Positions 1-9,139 of a DNA stretch of 64,000 nt are shown here, piece after piece. The translations under genes were made by a program, and so were the position numbers. The stretch is from the NCBI GenBank assembly GCA_021613375.1, contig CM038720.1, positions 3,701,182-3,765,181 of the forward strand. Reading direction: 5' to 3'. How positions within the stretch are numbered: the first letter of the stretch is position 1; each line of letters opens with the position of its first letter. The DNA comes from Megaleporinus macrocephalus. Lineage: Eukaryota > Chordata > Actinopteri > Characiformes > Anostomidae. A model generated the notes under the pieces. The model had not been told where the DNA came from. It did not search any database and saw only the letters and a program-made list of their open reading frames with translations.

Positions 1-191
1 TGGTGTTGGCTTTATGGATCCTCCTCCACGCTCCATGGCTCCAGATACCTGTGACCACCTATCAGGACCTTACTGAGTCTCCCAGTCCGTCTAGCTGCTA
101 TCTGAGCTGCACACGGTGGTCACTCTGGATATGAGCTGGTCATAATAATGTGACTTGACTGTATAAGGAGAAGCTTCATTGTTATCTGTAC

Positions 192-3100
192 CTGAAACCA
201 CTCGCTGCAGTTGCTCCACCTGGTTCTCGCTCACCAGCAGTCTGTTGTTTATGGCTTAAACACAATAATAATAATAATAAAAGCAATATTAATGAAAAAC
301 AGTCAACAGTGTAATTACATGTAAATCAGTATTTAGCAAAATGCAAAGTGTTTAAGATTTAGGCCCCTAAAAATTACAGAACTCAATATTTAAGATTTCT
401 AACCTTCATGTAAATATTTACAAACTACTGGCAGTTTTAAAAAAATCAGATTTTTTATTTTTCTTTATACCTGAATTTTCCACCTTCAGCTCCTCCACTC
501 GCCTCTCGCTCGCCAGCAGTCTGTTGTTCAGGTCTTAATAATAATAATAACAAAAACTTTATTAAATTAGAAATTTTACATTAGACCATCGTAAAGTAGA
601 AATATCACTGCTGTACAATAAGAAAAAAGTATCAGTCAAATAAGAACTTTACAGGAGAGGACAAAAACGTTTTCACTTCCAATGTAAGTCAATGGAACCA
701 GATGTTCTCCAAGCTCTATTGATCCGTTCATCATAATTTTTTTTTACATAAACAACAGTTGTGTTCAAATGATACACAAAACTAAAAACAACAATAGAGA
801 TACATGTTTTTCATTGGACAACGACGATATAAGCAATCTGACAATCCAGCTTCAGCATCTGTTAGCAATGTTAGCCTAGCATCGCCTGCTGTAAAGTAGA
901 GAAGCGGGCGTCAGATACTAAACTTGACTGGTGTATCTGGGGAAGAACTAAAAAGTGTTTCGCTCTTACAACCTAACAAAATTACTTCATGTTGTGATGA
1001 GAAATGAAACCAGTTCAGTCAACCTAAACACTGAGTTCAACCAGAGTCATTGAGTAAAACTAGTTTTATCGTTTGTTACCGCGTGTGCTACAAATAAAAA
1101 TGTACTTTTAAAATAAAAATGAAAAAGTAAAAATCATACTCGTCCTGCAGTTTTCAAAATATCAACTCTGTTACAATTCCAGATTGTCTGGTCTGATTGT
1201 GTGATTCGGGCTTGTGTACAGCTTTTTGATTGGATGCACGGATTCTGGAAAACAACAGATTTTTTCTGGAATTTTCTCCCATAGAGAATGAATAGGGTGG
1301 AAAAGTGCACGCCAATCTACTGAACACCTTCTCGACCGACAGACACCGTTTCACATAGACTGCCTCAGGACAGACCCCCGACCACGACTGCAGTGTTGGT
1401 TCCACCTGACTCTGTTTGTCGTTTTTTTCATCCCTCTTTTTCCCCATAGAGTCCCATTCATTTTCAGTCACACCCAAACATCATTTAATCTACAGCCTCC
1501 AAACTGCCTGTACTCACTCAGAGCAGATCTTCAAACACACTGACCCACAGATACACTGACCCACAGATACACTGACCCACACCCCTCTATTCGTTGTTTA
1601 GCACAACAATCCTGCGTCTCCTTCAGTAAAATAAACTTTTCTAGTTACAATAGCAAGTCTTACTTGTGTTCTCCTCTCTGAGTGCATTCACACCCAGTTC
1701 AGTGGAGACCACTCTTCCCTCCAAAGCTGTGAAACACCCAAAACAATGCAAAGCAAGAAAGTCTGACAAGCGTTCAAGATTTAAACACAGAACTAAAAAC
1801 AAAAACACAAATACAGGACTCAGTATATAAGATTTAAAACCTTCATGTAAAAATTCACAATTAAAATCTTTTGGGAGAAAAGTTGAATAGCATGTTTCTC
1901 CTGATCAGATTCTTTTATTTACGAGAATTTTCTGCCTTTAACTCCTCCACTTGATTCTCGCTGACCAGCAGTCTGTTCTTTATGTCTTCATCACAATAAT
2001 AATAACAATAACAAGAAAAACATTGTTAAAAGCAGAAATCTTAAATCTTACAATCTTAACTTTGATCTGTACAATTCATACTCCAAACACAAAGGGGGCG
2101 ACATACCACCAGAAAGTTGGGCATCAACCTCTATAGTAAGACACAAGGTAGTACACAGTATTTCACAATACCCTCCACCTTCCTTATCACTTCTTACAGT
2201 CTAGAAGAAACTCTCTGTTCTCTCTTCTCTGCTTCTGTTTGTATCTCTTCTTTTGTCGCTGTTGAACGTGGTTTCCCGCCAGCCGTGCTCGCTCACCAAG
2301 AGCTTCAGCCATCGCTGTGTTTACTGTTCTCTCATTGGCTGCCTGTTCTTAAATGATCTAACTGGGAGAAGCACCTTCACCACCACTGACCAGAGATCAG
2401 AATGCACAGCACTACTTCCTTATCCTCACATGTTGGACTGATTCAGCTCCACAATACAGTGACTCACTATCACCTCTTCATGTACAAAGTGGTACTACAG
2501 TGACTCACTATCACCTCTTCATGTACAAAGTGGTATTACAGTGACTCACTATCACCTCTTCAGGTACAAAGTGGTACTACAGTCTCACTATCACCTCTTC
2601 AGGTACAAAGTGGTACTACAGTCTTACTGTCACTTCTTCAGGTACAAAGTGGTATTACAGTGACTCACTATCACCTCTTCATGTACAAAGTGGTACTACA
2701 GTGACTCACTATCACCTCTTCAGGTACAAAGTGGTACTACAGTCTCACTATCACCTCTTCATGTACAAAGTGGTACTACAGTGACTCACTATCACCTCTT
2801 CAGGTACAAAGTGGTACTACAGTCTCACTATCACCTCTTCATGTACAAAGTGGTATTACAGTGACTCACTATCACCTCTTCATGTACAAAGTGGTACTAC
2901 AGTGACTCACTATCACCTCTTCAGGTACAAAGTGGTATTACAGTGACTTACTATCACCTCTTCATGTACAAAGTGGTACTACAGAGACTCACTATCACCT
3001 CTTCATGTACAAAGTGGTATTACAGTGACTTACTATCACCTCTTCATGTACAAAGTGGTTTTACAATTAATACTTTGCAGTTGTGTATTTTGCAGATGTT

Positions 3101-3703
3101 GTGTATTTAGGTAATGAGAGTTCACAATGCAGACGAACACAGCGGCACACTGAATTCAGTTGGTCCTCTAACCTGAATTGTCTTTCTTCAGTTTCTCCAT
3201 TTGGATCTCGCTGACCAGCAGCCTGTTGGTTATGACTTAAACAGATTAATAAGAGAAACAATGTTAGAGTCCCTCCTTAATCCACCTGAATGTATGAATC
3301 ATGACAGAACAGCCTAAATTCATGTGGAACAATATGAACATTCATTAATGTTCAGCCTATCAACTCGCATTGAATGCTGAATATTAATTACTAACAACTT
3401 CATTTTATATTTAAACCCAGTTCAATTACCTGCGTTCTCCGTCTTCAGCTCCTTGATCTGCCTTTGGCTGAACTGCAGTATCACCCTCTGCTCCACCACC
3501 ATGTCCCTTAGCTCCTTCAGCTCGGCCCACACATCGGCCTGGACGCTGTCTTGGTCTGTATCCAGCTCTGATATTTCCACATGACTGTCGTTCTGAAGCC
3601 GGTTCCATCCAGACTGCACGTCCTCCAACGCAAGCTGGTCATTTGGTCTCTGGAGCTGAACCCCAGACACGCAGAACCAAAGTAAAACCAAACTGACCCT
3701 CAT
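192..3703 (-). CDS. C1q-like gene, locus 1 (5' part; C1q exons lie beyond the window)
   Basis: Six exons are visible on the minus strand: 3703-3430, 3235-3173, 1985-1923, 1726-1664, 533-471 and 254-192. Exon 1 encodes a signal peptide (MRVSLVLLWFCVSGVQL) and a leucine-rich heptad segment, 91 codons plus one base, with an N-D-S glycosylation sequon. Each following exon is exactly 63 bp, phase 1 at both ends, and adds 21 residues of coiled coil of the type NNRLLVSE..VEELK.EN. No C1q exon occurs below 192, so the 3' end must lie left of the window. Exon 3 has an unusual donor context (TCTC|GTAAAT instead of TTCAG|GT), which changes the junction codon but keeps GT. With at least five coil modules it has the longest stalk of the cluster. 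Its closest relative is locus 5. A broken gene cannot be excluded because the C1q domain is not seen. Confidence 0.72.
603..860. repeat. Interspersed repeat, copy 1 of 3
   Basis: A segment beginning near CTTTACAGGAGAGGACAAAA and ending near TTTTTCATTGGACAACGACG recurs at about 26580-26815 and 35885-36125. The copies are diverged and have no coding potential. All three lie inside or next to C1q genes, so they may have been carried by segmental duplication or be separate insertions. The family was not identified. Confidence 0.6.
861..1663. other. Intron sequence of locus 1
   Basis: This stretch separates the coil exons at 1664-1726 and 471-533. It holds a short 18-bp tandem repeat (ACTGACCCACAGATAC) at about 1537-1583. 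The 107-codon open frame on the minus strand at 1154-1477 has no recognisable domain and looks like repeat-derived intron sequence. Confidence 0.4.
2450..3065. repeat. 41-bp minisatellite in an intron of locus 1
   Basis: About 15 tandem units of roughly 41 bp (37-bp variants occur) carry the core CACCTCTTCATGTACAAAG. The units differ by single bases and by loss of four bases (GTGACTC to GTCTC). The same unit is found at 18340-18665 and 44700-44940, each time in the intron side of a C1q locus. This suggests that the array predates duplication of the gene. Confidence 0.9.
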
Positions 3704-3743
3704 GCTGAAACACCTATAGCTTATAGACTCTCACACTGGAGTC

Positions 3744-3751
3744 CTTTTATA
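3744..3751 (-). promoter_or_regulatory. TATA box of locus 1
   Basis: TATAAAAG reads on the minus strand about 40 bases before the ATG at 3703, giving a short 5' UTR. The same box at the same distance precedes locus 5. Confidence 0.6.
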
Positions 3752-4129
3752 GAGTCATTTCAGACCAAGAGTTGCTGAGAGATCATTTGTGCATATATTT
3801 TACAGCAGTCCTTGAGATAAAACACATAAACAAATGAAACGTGGGAAATTCTCACCTGGTGCATGTTTGTAATAGAGGGAGGGGCCAGAGGGTCACTGGG
3901 CCAAGTACAAATCTCTTTGGCCCCTTTTTTGTCACTCACAGCATCCAAGCATGTTCATAATTGATAAAGAAACTTGATAAAGAAAATTTATTTTGAATGA
4001 TAAATGATGAATGCTCTTCATTTGGTTCTTGCTGTCAGCACAGAAACCTCTAAAGAAGAACAAGGGCTGGCCAAGGGCTGAAACATAATCTCCCAGGCCA
4101 AAAGAGAATAAATATGAAGCGGTGATTGG

Positions 4130-4760
4130 AGGATCAAGAAAAAATAGGCGGGGCTTAAGATCTGGGCCGTTAAACAGGCTAGAACCCTTAATTATGAATT
4201 AGTTCAAACATAATGAGCATCATTTAATGCTGTTCTTTTAGGAAACAAAACTATTTAAAATGGTATTATGGATATAAGGGGTTAAAGGTACTGGATTCCT
4301 GTTTTTAAGGCTTGTGCAGGGTTCTGCGTCCCAAACGTGGATGGTTTTAATGTCAAGGACACGTTCCAAATATTTACCCCCGATTCTACTGTGTTATTAC
4401 TGACACTGACAGAGTTAATGTTCTTCTATATGGGCCGTTCTACTGAACTGGTTCAACATCAGTGTTCTAAACACATTTGAAAGTTTTGACTGCATCTAGA
4501 CTTTATACTGAAATCTATGTGACTCTATACTTTAACTATGTTAACTTATTAAAACAAATGACTCAACTTTCCATTTTATCACTATCAAAAACAATCATAA
4601 CACAGACAACTGGCTTTAGCACTGACTGTTTCATTGGGAACGATTTTAGCTTTTTTTCAGTAGAACCTAAAACCACTAGACATATAAAAATGCATGTTTT
4701 TTTAAAATGTAATGTTAGTAAACACATTAATGTTGGCTATTAAATATCAAGGCTGGAGAC
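4130..4760. repeat. Duplicated 5' flank of the locus 1/3/5 group
   Basis: The segment with core GTTAAACAGGCT..GAACC..TTAATTATGAATTAG and the following text to about 4760 recurs at 18690-19150 (locus 3) and, in shorter form, at 29655-29860 (upstream of locus 5). It marks the upstream boundary of a duplicated gene block rather than a gene. The 88-codon open frame at 4477-4743 lies in it and is not conserved. Confidence 0.7.
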
Positions 4761-5340
4761 TGTATTTCAAAATAAGTGTGCACAGAACATATAAACATGA
4801 AGTTTTAGTATGTAATTGAAACAAAGAATGATTTAGATCATGCTTTATTTGTACACATTCAAATGTAAGTGAAACTTTCACCTCAGACCAGAAAATTATG
4901 CTCAGTCTGGATTTTGACTAGAATGTCCAACATTCACTCTTTCCAGGCTTGAAGGAGGCTGCAAACTCACATTATTAGAAAGATAATGACCAAAGTCCAG
5001 CTTTATGACAGCACCTGGTTGCTACTAAGGAACAGTAGTAGCCTCACCCACATGTTCACATAATCATCTAACCCCGAAAGACATACAGTTTTATTGTAAA
5101 CATAGATTTTATGTAAAATATATAGTTTACAGTGACAGAAACATACTGTAATTGTACTATAATCATCTCAGGACTATTATTCCTCCTGTAATATCATGTT
5201 TCCTTCAGTTTTGTCTGTACATGCATGTAGCCGAGACAACTGAAAGCAAAGGTGAAATACTTATTGCAGGTGTGAAGAAGTTTGGAGCTCTGTATTGAGT
5301 ATTGCAACAGAAGATTTGCACACACTACATGTTTCAGAAC
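4761..5340. other. Intergenic, nothing recognised
   Basis: AT-rich spacer. The segment AACTCACATTATTAGAAAGATAATGACC recurs, diverged, at about 19440-19460 and 19955-19985. No gene-like signal was seen. Confidence 0.4.
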
Positions 5341-5344
5341 TTGG

Positions 5345-5600
5345 TGTGTGTTGGTGGTTAAGCTGCGTTCCTTCTAAACACTTTCATTTCTAAATAACAT
5401 GGCTGGCAATTCACTGTGGCAGATCAAGCTGGGCAAGAATTTCATAAGATGACTCGGCGGAAATGTGGAATCATATGACAGCCAGTCAAGTTTTATAAGA
5501 TCCATTCAACCTGTGAGTCTGTATGTAGTTTTATACACCTGTAGCCTTTAGTAATGCCTGATCACAGTAATTTGGAGGCGTCCACATACTTTACATTTAC
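5345..5600 (-). mobile_element. Non-autonomous mariner-like fragment
   Basis: The text AGTAATTTGGAGGCGTCCACATAC and the segment before it are the reverse complement of 43290-43490, where the fish mariner-type terminus CACTATATGGCCAAAA is visible. No transposase frame is present. The pair marks one end of the inverted duplication joining this region to 39.2-43.5 kb. Confidence 0.5.
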
Positions 5601-6640
5601 ATTTACGGCATTTAGCAGACGCTCTTATCCAGAGTGACTTACAGAAGTGCTTAGTGTTCGGTCAAAGTATGAGTATCTCTATCTAGTACAAACAGGTTTA
5701 AGTCCAAACTACTCTTATACTCAAACACTGCTATAAACTAGTGCCAGTGCTGATACCTAGAAAGAAGATAACAAAATATAAGATTAGACACAGAGCAACA
5801 CCTAGCAAGACTGGAACACCTACAGAGAAGAGAATAAATACACTACATACAGTATCAATGCAGTACTTATCCAGAGTTCCTAGAAGATCAAGTGCAATTA
5901 CAGTTTATACTTATGCTTCAGTAGATCAGTGCTTATAAGTGCTTCACAAAGAGACGGTGGTCTTCAGTCTGCGTTTAAAGACCGTGAGAGAGTTTGCTGT
6001 TCCGACAGCCAGTGGAAGTTCGTTCCAGGACAGAGAAGCGTCTTGTCGCATGTCCTCCATGAATCTTGAGTGATGGCGGGTCAAGCCGAGCCGCGAAGCG
6101 CGAAGGGCTCGAGGTGCGGTTCGACTTTTGACCATTGCCATAAGGTCAGGAAGAGCTGGTCCATTCTTGGCTTTGTAGGCATCAGAACTTTAAACTGAAT
6201 ACGAGCAGCTACAGGAAGCCAGTGAAGGGAGCGCAGCAGTGGAGTGACATGCACCTGGGAAGATTGAAGACGAGCCTTGCTGCTGCATTCTGGTTCAGTT
6301 GAAGGGCCTGATGGCCTGCAGAGGAAGACCAGCCAAGAGCGAGTTGCAGTAGTCGAGCCTTGAAATGACCAGAGACTGGACGAGCACCTGGGAGGCCTCC
6401 TGAGAGAGGAAGGGTCATATGCGTCTGATATTGTAGAGAATGTATCTGCATGAGTCAGGTTCGTAATATGGGCTGAGAACGATAACTGGTCATCCAGAGT
6501 CACCCCAAGGTTTCTTGCATCTTTAGACAGAACAATTAAAGAGTTCTTGAATGAGATCCTGCTGAGGACCTGTAGTTCCAGGGATGAACAGCAGCTCAGT
6601 CTTGCTGGGATTGAGCTTCAGATGATGAGCAGTCCATGGC
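5590..6640 (-). mobile_element. L2-like LINE 3' fragment
   Basis: The minus strand encodes broken pieces of the C-terminal part of a non-LTR reverse transcriptase in at least two frames. These include TLDDQLSFSAHI, LLRSLHWLPVAARIQFK and LPLAVGTANSLTVFKRRLK, all typical of fish L2/CR1-type elements. The fragment ends at a CATTTAGCAGACGCTCTTATC motif near 5610-5640 that is abundant in fish genomes. It is absent from the inverted partner block at 43 kb, so it probably inserted after that duplication. It is not functional because of frameshifts and 5' truncation. Confidence 0.75.
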
Positions 6641-6654
6641 TATACAGTGTATGT

Positions 6655-6880
6655 TGGTGTTTTTAATGTCTGCAAGGATGTTGAACCAGACCGTCTAAAT
6701 AGCCACCCACAACTCTGTGGTATCTGTAGGTGCAGGATCTTGGGTGCTTGATTGGGCTCGTGTTGGATGAATGTGCAGGCCACAACATTCAGAACTCTCC
6801 AGAATTCTCCTTGACCCAATTCCCAAAGTTGGGCCTGATGGCATGACGCATTATCCAGTTTGAATATCCCATCATCGTGG
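6655..6880. repeat. Repeat shared in inverted orientation with 42990-43200
   Basis: The sequence around ACCGTCTAAATAGCCACCC to ATCCAGTTTGAATATCCCATCATC is the reverse complement of 42990-43200. In the partner copy the segment continues straight into sequence equivalent to 7720 onward, so about 830 bp (6880-7715) is extra here. Confidence 0.6.
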
Positions 6881-7715
6881 GGTTACTTGAAGTCCATGAA
6901 GGGCTGCAAATGGTCACCATGCAGTAAAATGTAGCAAGCACTGGTCAATCACACATTTAGTCGGACCAGTCTCCTCAAACCATGTCATGACGACCACACC
7001 AGTATGGAACCACCACCAGTGCCTTGTTTTCAGCTAATCAGATCACGCCACATGTTGCCAGTCCACTAGGGTCCAGATAGTCCAGGTGAGGCACAGTGTC
7101 TGGTGTCGTTGTGTTAACAGTGGGATCCTATGAAGAACGCTGCAACAAATGCATCCATGGAAGAGCTGCAAGGTACAAACCATCACTGCTAAAAAAGAAC
7201 ACAAAGGTTAGTCTCACATTCCACCATAAGAACATCATACCAGCAGTGAAACATGGTGGCGGTAGTGTGATGGTCTGGAGCTGCTTTGCTTCTGCAGGAC
7301 CTGGACAACTTGTCCCAATTGATGGAATCATGAAATCTGCTGTCTATCAGGAGAAATCTGGAAGGAGAATGTCCATCTGTCAATTAATGACTTAAGATCA
7401 AGTCCAGTTTAGGGTGATGGAGAAGGAGAATGACCTGAAGCACACAAGCAAGTTCTCTTCTAAACAGCTGATTCTGATCTGGATTTCACTGAGATGCTGT
7501 GGAAAGAACCTAAACTGGCAGTTTAAGCTCAAAACCTTCCAATGTTTCTGATTTATAAAAATAATTTAGTTGCCAAAATGCTTTCACAGTGACTTAAAAG
7601 ACTCATTCACAAGTTAATTACAAACGTTTCATTGCAACTGTTACTGCACTGAAGGTGACACAATAAAGTTATTGGTTTTGGCCAACTACTTTTTTACACA
7701 ACTGATAGGGGCAAT
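6880..7715 (+). mobile_element. Tc1/mariner transposase fragment
   Basis: The plus strand encodes a degenerate Tc1-family transposase middle section: VKHGGGSVMVWSCFASAGPG is seen near 7245-7305. A further stretch near 7430-7660 resembles the element's 3' end. The catalytic reading frame is broken. A minus-strand copy of the same element type lies at 58130-58450. The segment is missing from the otherwise matching inverted block at 43 kb, so it is either an insertion here or a deletion there. Confidence 0.75.
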
Positions 7716-8039
7716 AAATAATTTAAAAGCTGCATTGTGTGTTTCAACAGCATGTCTAACCCAGACCATATACCAGCCTCTGAAATAGGAAGCTGCTGTT
7801 CTTACCAGTCATGTTGTTTTACAATAACAGGGTTTGTAAATGACTGAGCAGATCTAACAGGGCAGACGTTTCCCAAAAGCACTTGCCCCGAATGTGGCAT
7901 CATATGACGATGCTACACGTACAAGTAACTGAGGTCTTCAGTACGTCCAGTACATTCAGTGCATTCCACTGCCAGTCTTTGTCTGTGTAGTTTGCATAAC
8001 TCTGTACTGGATTTTTATATACTGCCCAGCCAACAAGAT

Positions 8040-8450
8040 GGGCTGCCACTTTGATCCCCTTTAGGCAACCCAGTTGGGGCCCACAAAGCTTTGTTCATTG
8101 GACCCCAAGTGTGTGTTTACCCATGTGGGCCACTAATGGCGCCAATCTGGGCTGCAAGTGGGGCCCTTGTGAACAGTCATGCTCTGGCTCCACAGTTAGA
8201 ACAGAAATAACTGCAACTCTGCTGGGACCACAAATGTAACCTAACTGGGACCCACAACTGTGGCTTAACTGGGGTCTACAATGGCAGCCTAACTAGGCCC
8301 CACCATGGACCAACACCTGTAGCCTAAGTGAGTCCCATAACTGTAACCCAGCTGTAGCCCTGGTGCCTGGTAGGCACACCTGTAATGGGGCCCAAGCAGG
8401 ACTCACAATTGTAGCCTAACTAGGGGCCAAAGTTATAGAATAGAATAACC
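8040..8450. repeat. GGGCCCCA/GTTAGGCTACAG repeat block
   Basis: Loose tandem units of about 25-30 bp built from GGGACCCACAACTGTAGCCTAACT-like text fill this stretch. Related blocks occur at 42220-42690, 49855-50110 and 58040-58110. Three of the four sit at the same position upstream of loci 2, 7 and 9. Confidence 0.6.
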
Positions 8451-9009
8451 AATCACAGGTAAGCCCTGCTGATGGGACCACATTTCTATGATGGTCCACA
8501 CTAAATGAAAGATTTCGGTACCAGAGGCTACTTTTCTCAGAGCATATCGGAGCCATACCGACCGCATAAGTGGCCTGCTTTAACAGTTTACTCTTTACTG
8601 ACCCTCCTATAGTCCCTACCTGACCTGGTTATATTTAAATTTGTAAACTAATCAAGAAGAAGTAAATAAAGTACAGATTATTATTACTGCTTCACTTTGT
8701 TATACACATGCCTCTCTATTTCAGGTTTTCTTACATTATTAAAGGTTCGTGCTGGTGTGATGATAAGTGTGATGATAAGAGAGTGTTTGACCAATAAACA
8801 AACACCGGTATGTGTAATTTGTTGCACTTTAGCCGTAGCAGTGTGACTAACTAACAGAACCAAATGTAGAAGATACCATATCAGAAAATTTTGAAATGAT
8901 CCAGACCAGAAATTGCATTTTGTTTCTTAGGCCACCGTGGTTTTTTTTTTGTCTCCCCACTTCTGCAGGTGTGGCGCCACCCTTGGTCCAGCCAGGAACC
9001 CAAATCTGA

Positions 9010-9021
9010 GGTTATGTAACC
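9010..9021. promoter_or_regulatory. Palindromic GGTTATGTAACC upstream of locus 2
   Basis: A perfect 12-bp palindrome lies about 120 bp before the ATG. It fits the known RTTAYGTAAY consensus of PAR-bZIP factors and is close to C/EBP sites. The matching place upstream of locus 9 reads GATTACATAACC on the plus strand (49431-49442), and locus 7 has a weaker form. Binding is inferred. Confidence 0.45.
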
Positions 9022-9053
9022 ATCTTCCACATTCTCTGTTCCTGAATTCTCTC

Positions 9054-9061
9054 TATAAAAG
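9054..9061 (+). promoter_or_regulatory. TATA box of locus 2
   Basis: TATAAAAG lies about 80 bases upstream of the ATG at 9140. Loci 7 and 9 have TATTTAAG at the same place. Confidence 0.65.
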
Positions 9062-9139
9062 ACCCAGATGAGAACTACCTGTTATCTTCTCTCCATTTCT
9101 ACCTAAACCTTCTACTCTCAACCTCGCAGATATCCCAGG

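Noticed and set aside
1154..1477. 107-codon minus-strand gene inside locus 1
   Set aside because: No domain, splice partner or paralog was found in the other C1q loci. It was treated as intron.
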